Shown: piece after piece, positions 53,720 through 63,454 of the stretch
Numbering within the stretch: the stretch's first letter is position 1
Layout: each line of letters starts with the position of its first letter
Source of the DNA: Bos javanicus
Taxonomy: Eukaryota > Chordata > Mammalia > Artiodactyla > Bovidae
Direction: 5' to 3'
Assembly: GCF_032452875.1 (NCBI RefSeq)
Contig: NW_026893638.1
Coordinates: 744,001 to 808,000 of the forward strand
Length of the DNA: 64,000 nucleotides
Notes under the pieces: model-generated
The model's database searches: none
Told to the model about the DNA's origin: nothing
Seen by the model: the letters and a program-made list of their open reading frames with translations, nothing else
Translations under genes and position numbers: made by a program

Positions 53720-56008
53720 CTGATCACGTGACTGATCATGCACTGATCACGTGGCTGATCATGCACTGATCACGTGATGATCATGCACTGATCACGTGGA
53801 TATCATGCACTGATCACGTGGCTGATCATGCACTGATCACGTGACTGATCATGCACTGATCACGTGACTGATCATGCACTGATCACGTGGCTATCATGCA
53901 CTGCTCACGTGGCTGATCATGCATGATCACGCAGCTACCATGTACTGGTCACATGACTGATCATGCACTGATCACGTGACTGATCATGCAGTGATCACGT
54001 GGCTATCATGCACTACTCACGTGGCTGATCATGCAATGATCATGTAGCTACCATGTACAGGTCACGTGAATGATCATACACCCATCAGGTGACTGATCAT
54101 GCACTGATCACGTGGCTATCATGCACTGATCACGAGACTGATCATGCACTCTTCACGTCTATATCATGCACTGATCACATGACTGCCCATGCACTGATCA
54201 CGTGGATGATCATACACTAATCTTGTGACAGATCATGCACTGATCACGTGGCTGATCATGCACTGATACCGTGACTGAGCATGGACTGATCACATGACTA
54301 TCATGTAGTGATCACGTGACTTAATGGCGCTGATCATGTGACTGATCATGCGCTGATCATGTTTGCTATCATACACTGATCATGTGCCTCTGGAGGCAAT
54401 AAACAAAGAGCTGAGTAGGCACGAATCAAACAGTCAGCAGGCAATAATCATGGAACTCAGGTGTGAGGAATCATGATGCTCAGCTGGCAATAATCAAGCA
54501 GCTGAGCAGGCAGGAATTACGCAGCACAGCTGGCAATTGTCAAGCAGATGACAGGCAGGAATCGTGCAGCTCAGGTGGCAATTGTCAAGCAGATGAGCAG
54601 ACAGTAATCACGCAGCTCAGCAGGCCCAGATCACGTGACTGAACATGCACTGTTCACGTGGCTGATCATACACTGATCACGTGATTGATCATGCACTGAT
54701 CACTTGGATATCATGCACTGATCACGTGGCTGATCATACACTGTTCACGTGTCTGACCATGCACTGATCACGTGGCTGATCATACACTGCTCACGTAACT
54801 GATCATGCACTGATCACGTGGCTATCATGCACTGATCACGTGGCTGAACATGCACTGTTCACGTGGCTGATCACACACCTGTCACGTGACATATCATGCA
54901 CTGATCACGTGGCACTCATGCACTGATCACGTGGCTGATCATACTCTGCTCACGTAACTCATGCACACATCACGTGGCTATCATGCACTGCTCACGTGGC
55001 TCGTCATGGAATGATCACGTAGCAACCATATACTGGTCACGTGACTGATCATGCAAAGATCACGTAAATGATCATGCACTGTTCACGTGACTGATCATGT
55101 ACTGATCACGTGACTGATCATGCACTGATCACGTGGCTATCATGCTCTGCTCACGTGGCTGATCTTGCAACGATCACGTAGCAACCATGTACTGGTCACG
55201 TGACTGATCATGCACTGATCACGTAATTGATCCTGCACTGATCACGTGGCTCATCATGCACTGATCACGTGGCTGATCACACATGTATCACGTGACTGAT
55301 CATGCACTGATCACGTGGCTGTCATGCACTGATCACGTGGATATCATGCACTGATCACGTGGCTGATCACACATGATCACATGACTGATCATGCACTGAT
55401 CACGTGGCTATCATGCACTGATCACGTGGCTGATCATGCATGATCACGCAGCTACCATGTACTGGTCAGATGACTGATCATGCACTGATCACGTGACTGA
55501 TCATGCACTGATCACGTGGCTATCATGCACTATCACGTGGCTGATCATGCAATGATCATGTAGCTACCATGTACTGGTCACGTGACTGATCATGCACTGA
55601 TCACGTGACTGATCATGCACTGATCACGTGGCTATCATGCACTGATCACGTGACTGATCATGCACTGATCACGTCTATATCATGCACTGATCACATGACT
55701 GATCATGCACTGATCACGTGGATGATCATGCACTGATCACGTGACTGATCATGCACTGATCACGTGGCTGATCATGCACTGATCACGTGACTGATCATGC
55801 ACTGATCACGTGGCTGATCATGCACTGATCACGTGGCTATCATGCACTGATCACGTGGCTGATCATGCACTGATACCGTGACTGAGCATGGACTGATCAC
55901 ATGACTATCATGTAGTGATCACGTGACTTAATGGCGCTGATCATGTGACTGATCATGCGCTGATCATGTTTGCTATCATACACTGATCATGTGCCTCTGG
56001 AGGCAATA
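53720..56008 (+). repeat. Duplicated segment, 4,258-bp offset, right copy
   Basis: Right member of the pair with 49461-51750. Differences I noted include GGTCAGATGACTG near 55,466, where the left copy has GGTCACATGACTG, and GCAAAGATCACG where the left copy has GCACAGATCACG. Confidence 0.87.
54375..54625 (+). repeat. Diverged block, copy 35 (frame broken)
   Basis: TGA at 54474-54476 from the same CATGATGCTCAG change as copy 32, of which it is the 4,258-bp-offset duplicate. It differs from copy 32 at CTCAGGTGTGAGG. Spacing to the next block, 1,607 bp, is equal to that after copy 32. Confidence 0.92.
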
Positions 56009-56232
56009 AACAAAGAGCTGAGTAGGCACGAATCAAACAGTCAGCAGGCAATAATCATGGAACTCAGGTGTGAGGAATCATGCTGCTCAGTTGGCAATAA
56101 TCAAGCAGCTGAACAGGCAGGAATTACGCAGCACAGCTGGCAATTGTCAAGCAGATGACAGGCAGGAATCGTGCAGCTCAGCTGGCAATTGTCAAGCAGA
56201 TGAGCAGACAGTAATCACGCAGCTCAGCAGGC
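55982..56232 (+). repeat. Diverged block, copy 36 (251 bp)
   Basis: Full length with CTCAGTTGGC and CAGCTGAACAGG. The spacer (1,992 bp start-to-start) is HOR-like to about 56.80 kb, then plain units for about 1 kb until the leader of copy 37. Confidence 0.92.
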
Positions 56233-56799
56233 CCAGATCACGTGACTGAGCATGCACTGTTCACGTGGCTGATCATACACTGATCACGTGATGATCATGC
56301 ACTGATCACTTGGATATCATGCACTGATCACGTGGCTGATCATACACTGCTCACGTAACTGATCATGCACTGATCACGTGGCTATCATGCACTGATCACG
56401 TGGCTGAACATGCACTGTTCACGTGGCTGATCACACACCTGTCACGTGACATATCATGCACTGATCACGTGGCACTCATGCACTGATCACGTGGCTGATC
56501 ATACTCTGCTCACGTAACTCATGCACACATCACGTGGCTATCATGCACTGCTCACGTGGCTCGTCATGGAATGATCACGTAGCAACCATATACTGGTCAC
56601 GTGACTGATCATGCAAAGATCACGTAAATGATCATGCACTGTTCACGTGACTGATCATGTACTGATCACGTGACTGATCATGCACTGATCACGTGGCTAT
56701 CATGCTCTGCTCACGTGGCTGATCATGCAACGATCACGTAGCAACCATGTACTGGTCACGTGACTGATCATGCACTGATCACGTAATTGATCCTGCACT

Positions 56800-57865
56800 G
56801 ATCACGTGGCTCTCATGCACTGATCACGTGGCTGATCATGCACTGATCACGTGATATCATGCACTGATCACGTGGCTGATCATGCACGATCACGTGACTG
56901 ATCATGCACTGATCACGTGGCTATCATGCACTGATCACGTGGCTATCATGCACTGATCACGTGGCTGATCATGCACTGATCACGTAGCTATCATGCACTG
57001 ATCACGTGGCTGATCATGCACTGATCACGTAACTGATCATGCACTGATCACGTGACTGATCATGCACTGATCACGTGGCTATCATGCACTGATCACGTGG
57101 CTGATCATGCACTGATCACGTGGCTGATCATGCACTGATCACGTGGCTGATCATGCACTGATCACGTGACTGATCATGCACTGATCACGTGGCTATCATG
57201 CACTGATCACGTGGCTGATCATGCACTGATCACGTGACTGATCATGCACTGATCACGTGGCTGATCATGCACTGATCACGTGACTGATCATGCACTGATC
57301 ACGTGGCTGATCATGCACTGATCACGTGGCTGATCATGCACTGATCACGTGACTGATCATGCACTGATCACGTGGCTATCATGCACTGATCACGTGGCTA
57401 TCATGCACTGATCACGTGGCTGATCATGCAATGATCACGTAGCTACCATGCACTGATCACGTGACTGATCATGCACTGATCACGTGATGATCATGCACTG
57501 ATCACGTGGCTGATCATGCACTGATCACGTGGCTGATCATGCACTGATCACGTAACTGATCATGCACTGATCACGTGGCTGATCATGCACTGATCACGTG
57601 GCTATCATGCACTGATCACGTGGCTGATCATGCACTGATCACGTGACTGATCATGCACTGATCACGTGGCTGATCATGCACTGATCACGTGACTGATCAT
57701 GCACTGATCACGTGACTGATCATGCACTGATCACGTGGCTATCATGCACTGATCACGTGGCTGATCATGCATGATCACGCAGCTACCATGCACTGATCAC
57801 GTGACTGATCATGCACTGATCACGTGACTGATCATGCACTGATCACGTGGCTGATCATGCACTGA
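56800..57865 (+). repeat. Plain-unit run, 1.07 kb
   Basis: The longest and purest plain run: about 47 units with only occasional departures such as CACGTGATATC (56,848), GCACGATCACG (56,886) and GCATGATCACGCAGC (57,769). It ends at the TGATACCGTG leader of copy 37. Confidence 0.87.
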
Positions 57866-57973
57866 TACCGTGACTGAGCATGGACTGATCACATGACTAT
57901 CATGTAGTGATCACGTGACTTAATGGCGCTGATCATGTGACTGATCATGCGCTGATCATGTTTGCTATCATAC

Positions 57974-58224
57974 ACTGATCATGTGCCTCTGGAGGCAATA
58001 AACAAAGAGCTGAGTAGGCACGAATCAAACAGTCAGCAGGCAATAATCATGGAACTCAGGTGTGAGGAATCATGCTGCTCAGCTGGCAATAATCAAGCAG
58101 CTGAGCAGGCAGGAATTACGCAGCACAGCTGGCAATTGTCAAGCAGATGACAGGCAGGAATCGTGCAGCTCAGCTGGCAATTGTCAAGCAGATGAGCAGA
58201 CAGTAATCACGCAGCTCAGCAGGC
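57974..58224 (+). repeat. Diverged block, copy 37 (251 bp)
   Basis: Reference form followed by CCCTGATCACG. The spacer (1,742 bp) has plain units at 58.28-58.51 kb, then the landmarks from ACTCTGCTCACG onward. Confidence 0.92.
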
Positions 58225-59715
58225 CCTGATCACGTGACTGAGCATGCACTGTTCACGTGGCTGATCATACACTGATCACGTGACTGATCATGCACTGATC
58301 ACGTGGCTGATCATGCACTGATCACGTGGCTGATCATGCACTGATCACGTGTCTGATCATGCACTGATCACGTGGCTATCATGCACTGATCACGTGACTG
58401 ATCATGCACTGATCACGTGGCTGATCATGCACTGATCACGTGGCTGATCATGCACTGATCACGTGACTGATCATGCACTGATCACGTGGCTATCATGCAC
58501 TGATCACGTGGCTGATCATACTCTGCTCACGTAACTCATGCACACATCACGTGGCTATCATGCACTGCTCACGTGGCTCGTCATGGAATGATCACGTAGC
58601 AACCATATACTGGTCACGTGACTGATCATGCAAAGATCACGTAAATGATCATGCACTGTTCACGTGACTGATCATGTACTGATCACGTGACTGATCATGC
58701 ACTGATCACGTGGCTATCATGCACTGCTCACGTGGCTGATCATGCAACGATCACGTAGCAACCATGTACTGGTCACGTGACTGATCATGCACTGATCACG
58801 TAATTGATCCTGCACTGATCACGTGGCTCATCATGCACTGATCACGTGGCTGATCACACATGTATCACGTGACTGATCATGCACTGATCACGTGGCTCTC
58901 ATGCACTGATCACGTGGCTGTCATGCACTGATCACGTGGATATCATGCACTGATCACGTGGCTGATCACACACGTATCACATGACTGATCATGCACTGAT
59001 CACGTGGCTATCATGCACTGATCACGTGGCTATCATGCACTGATCACGTGGCTGATCAGGCAATGATCACGTAGCTACCATGTACTGGTCACGTGACTGA
59101 TCATGCACTGATCACGTAATTGATCATGCACTGATCACGTGGCTGATCATGCACTGATCACGTGGCTGATCATACACTGATCACATACTGATCATGCACT
59201 GATCACGTGACTGATCATGCACTGATCACGTGGCTATCATGCACTGATCACGTGGCTGACATGCACTGATCACGTGCCTGTCATGCACTGATCACGTGGC
59301 TGATCATGCACTGATCACGTGACTGATCATGCACTGATCACGTGTCTGATCATGCACTGATCACGTGGCTATCATGCACTGCTCACGTGGCTGATCATGC
59401 ATGATCACGCAGCTACCATGTACTGGTCACATGACTGATCATGCACTGATCACGTGACTGATCATGCACTGATCACGTGGCTATCATGCACTGATCACGT
59501 GGCTGATCATGCAATGATCATGCAGCTACCATGTACTGATCACGTGAATGATCATACACTGATCACGTGACTGATCATGCACTGATCACGTGGCTGATCA
59601 TGCACTGATACGTGACTGAGCATGGACTGATCACATGACTATCATGTAGTGATCACGTGACTTAATGGCGCTGATCATGTGACTGATCATGCGCTGATCA
59701 TGTTTGCTATCATAC

Positions 59716-59966
59716 ACTGATCATGTGCCTCTGGAGGCAATAAACAAAGAGCTGAGTAGGCACGAATCAAACAGTCAGCAGGCAATAATCATGGAACTCA
59801 GGTGTGAGGAATCATGCTGCTCAGCTGGCAATAATCAAGCAGCTGAGCAGGCAGGAATTACGCAGCACAGCTGGCAATTGTCAAGCAGATGACAGGCAGG
59901 AATCGTGCAGCTCAGCTGGCAATTGTCAAGCAGATGAGCAGACAGTAATCACGCAGCTCAGCAGGC
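59716..59966 (+). repeat. Diverged block, copy 38 (251 bp)
   Basis: Reference form. The leader upstream is contracted to TGATACGTGACTG. The spacer (2,194 bp) is largely plain units to 61.43 kb with two CATATACTGGTCACG landmarks (about 60.25 and 60.70 kb), then normal HOR sequence. Confidence 0.92.
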
Positions 59967-60044
59967 CCTGATCACGTGACTGAGCATGCACTGTTCACGT
60001 GGCTGATCATACACTGATCACGTGATGATCATGCACTGATCACG

Positions 60045-61430
60045 TGGATATCATGCACTGATCACGTGGCTGATCATGCACTGATCACGTGGCTGATCAT
60101 ACACTGATCACGTGACTGATCATGCACTGATCACGTGGCATCATGCACTGATCACGTGGCTGATCATGCACTGATCACGTAACTCATGCACTGATCACGT
60201 GGCTATCATGCACTGATCACGTGGCTGTCATGCAATGATCACGTAGCTACCATATACTGGTCACGTGACTGATCATGCACTGATCACGTAAATGATCATG
60301 CACTGATCACGTGACTGATCATGCACTGATCACGTGACTGATCATGCACTGATCACGTGGCTATCATGCACTGATCACGTGGCTGATCATGCACTGATCA
60401 CGTAGCAACCATGTACTGGTCACGTGACTGATCATGCACTGATCACGTAATTGATCATGCACTGATCACGTGGCTGATCATGCACTGATCACGTGGCTGA
60501 TCATGCACTGATCACGTGACTGATCATGCACTGATCACGTGACTGATCATGCACTGATCACGTGGCTATCATGCACTGATCACGTGGCTGATCATGCACT
60601 GATCACGTGCCTGATCATGCACTGATCACGTGACTGATCATGCACTGATCACGTGGCTATCATGCACTGATCACGTGGCTGTCATGGAATGATCACGTAG
60701 CAACCATATACTGGTCACGTGACTGATCATGCACTGATCACGTAAATGATCATGCACTGATCACGTGACTGATCATGCACTGATCACGTGACTGATCATG
60801 CACTGATCACGTGGCTATCATGCACTGATCACGTGGCTGATCATGCACTGATCACGTAGCAACCATGTACTGGTCACGTGACTGATCATGCACTGATCAC
60901 GTAATTGATCATGCACTGATCACGTGGCTGATCATGCACTGATCACGTGGCTGATCACACATGATCACGTGACTGATCATGCACTGATCACGTGGCTCTC
61001 ATGCACTGATCACGTGGCTGTCATGCACTGATCACGTGGATATCATGCACTGATCACGTGGCTGATCACACACTATCACATGACTGATCATGCACTGATC
61101 ACGTGGCTATCATGCACTGATCACGTGGCTATCATGCACTGATCACGTGGCTGATCATGCACTGATCACGTGGCTGATCATGCACTGATCACGTGACTGA
61201 TCATGCACTGATCACGTGACTGATCATGCACTGATCACGTGGCTATCATGCACTGATCACGTGGCTGATCATGCACTGATCACGTGATGATCATGCACTG
61301 ATCACGTGGCTGATCATGCACTGATCACGTGACTGATCATGCACTGATCACGTGGCTGATCATGCACTGATCACGTGACTGATCATGCACTGATCACGTG
61401 ACTGATCATGCACTGATCACGTGGCTATCA
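60045..61430 (+). repeat. Plain-unit-rich run, 1.4 kb
   Basis: Mostly plain units with sparse landmarks retained in HOR order (CATATACTGGTCACG twice, GTAGCAACC, GTAATTGATC, CACACATGATC). Where standard HORs have CTCGTCATGGAATG, the first landmark here reads CTGTCATGCAATG, an intermediate between landmark and plain unit. Confidence 0.82.
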
Positions 61431-61909
61431 TGCACTGCTCACGTGGCTGATCATGCCATGATCACGCAGCTACCATGTACTGGTCACATGACTGATCATG
61501 CACTGATCACGTGACTGATCATGCAGTGATCACGTGGCTATCATGCACTACTCACGTGGCTGATCATGCAATGATCATGTAGCTACCATGTACAGGTCAC
61601 GTGAATGATCATACACCCATCAGGTGACTGATCATGCACTGATCACGTGGCTATCATGCACTGATCACGAGACTGATCATGCACTGATCACGTCTATATC
61701 ATGCACTGATCACATGACTGCCCATGCACTGATCACGTGGATGATCATACACTAATCTTGTGACAGATCATGCACTGATCACGTGGCTGATCATGCACTG
61801 ATACCGTGACTGAGCATGGACTGATCACATGACTATCATGTAGTGATCACGTGACTTAATGGCGCTGATCATGTGACTGATCATGCGCTGATCATGTTTG
61901 CTATCATAC

Positions 61910-62160
61910 ACTGATCATGTGCCTCTGGAGGCAATAAACAAAGAGCTGAGTAGGCACGAATCAAACAGTCAGCAGGCAATAATCATGGAACTCAGGTGTG
62001 AGGAATCATGCTGCTCAGCTGGCAATAATCAAGCAGCTGAGCAGGCAGGAATTACGCAGCACAGCTGGCAATTGTCAAGCAGATGACAGGCAGGAATCGT
62101 GCAGCTCAGCTGGCAATTGTCAAGCAGATGAGCAGACAGTAATCACGCAGCTCAGCAGGC
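61910..62160 (+). repeat. Diverged block, copy 39 (251 bp)
   Basis: Reference form. The spacer is 1,339 bp, the same as after copy 27 exactly 19,455 bp upstream, and register-identical to it. The part from about 62.58 to 63.05 kb reads as plain units. Confidence 0.92.
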
Positions 62161-62579
62161 CCAGATCACGTGACTGAGCATGCACTGTTCACGTGGCTGA
62201 TCATACACTGATCACGTGATGATCATGCACTGATCACTTGGATATCATGCACTGATCACGTGGCTGATCATACACTGTTCACGTGTCTGACCATGCACTG
62301 ATCACGTGGCTGATCATACACTGCTCACGTAACTGATCATGCACTGATCACGTGGCTATCATGCACTGATCACGTGGCTGAACATGCACTGTTCACGTGG
62401 CTGATCACACACCTGTCACGTGACATATCATGCACTGATCACGTGGCACTCATGCACTGATCACGTGGCTGATCATACTCTGCTCACGTAACTCATGCAC
62501 ACATCACGTGGCTATCATGCACTGCTCACGTGGCTCGTCATGGAATGATCACGTAGCAACCATATACTGGTCACGTGAC

Positions 62580-63050
62580 TGATCATGCACTGATCACGTA
62601 AATGATCATGCACTGTTCACGTGACTGATCATGCACTGATCACGTGACTGATCATGCACTGATCACGTGGCTATCATGCACTGATCACGTGGCTGATCAT
62701 GCACTGATCACGTAGCTACCATGTACTGGTCACGTGACTGATCATGCACTGATCACGTAATTGATCATGCACTGATCACGTGGCTGATCATGCACTGATC
62801 ACGTGGCTGATCATGCACTGATCACATGACTGATCATGCACTGATCACGTGACTGATCATGCACTGATCACGTGGCTATCATGCACTGATCACGTGGCTG
62901 ATCATGCAATGATCACGTAGCTACCATGTACTGGTCACGTGACTGATCATGCACTGATCACGTGACTGATCATGCACTGATCACGTGGCTGATCATGCAC
63001 TGATCACGTGACTGATCATGCACTGATCACGTCTATATCATGCACTGATC
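62580..63050 (+). repeat. Plain-unit run before copy 40
   Basis: Plain units in exact register with 43,125-43,595 (offset 19,455 bp). At 62,695 it reads GATCATGCACTG where the upstream copy at 43,240 has GATCAGGCAATG. At 62,979 it reads GATCACGTGGCTGATC where 43,524 has GATCAGTTGACTTATC. Confidence 0.83.
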
Positions 63051-63248
63051 ACATGACTGCCCATGCACTGATCACGTGGATGATCATACACTAATCTTGT
63101 GACAGATCATGCACTGATCACGTGGCTGATCATGCACTGATACCGTGACTGAGCATGGACTGATCACATGACTATCATGTAGTGATCACGTGACTTAATG
63201 GCGCTGATCATGTGACTGATCATGCGCTGATCATGTTTGCTATCATAC

Positions 63249-63454
63249 ACTGATCATGTGCCTCTGGAGGCAATAAACAAAGAGCTGAGTAGGCACGAAT
63301 CAAACAGTCAGCAGGCAATAATCATGGAACTCAGGTGTGAGGAATCATGCTGCTCAGCTGGCAATAATCAAGCAGCTGAGCAGGCAGGAATCGTGCAGCT
63401 CAGCTGGCAATTGTCAAGCAGATGAGCAGACAGTAATCACGCAGCTCAGCAGGC
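63249..63454 (+). repeat. Diverged block, copy 40 (short form, 206 bp)
   Basis: Last block in the window, with the 45-bp deletion. The final 546 bp (63,455-64,000) are ordinary HOR units with the first landmarks in order, ending at GCAACG. The array clearly continues beyond the window. Confidence 0.92.

Noticed and set aside
53557..53769. A 70-codon frame overlapping block copy 34.
   Set aside because: It starts at GTG and exists only because one C is missing at 53,717. It runs into plain satellite units and overlaps another frame.
962..63425. Family of 62-77-residue proteins repeated about 37 times.
   Set aside because: They start at TTG, three sister copies carry TGA in frame, and the sequence is a 22/23-bp tandem repeat whose period is not a multiple of three. 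Repetition comes from HOR amplification, not from a gene family.
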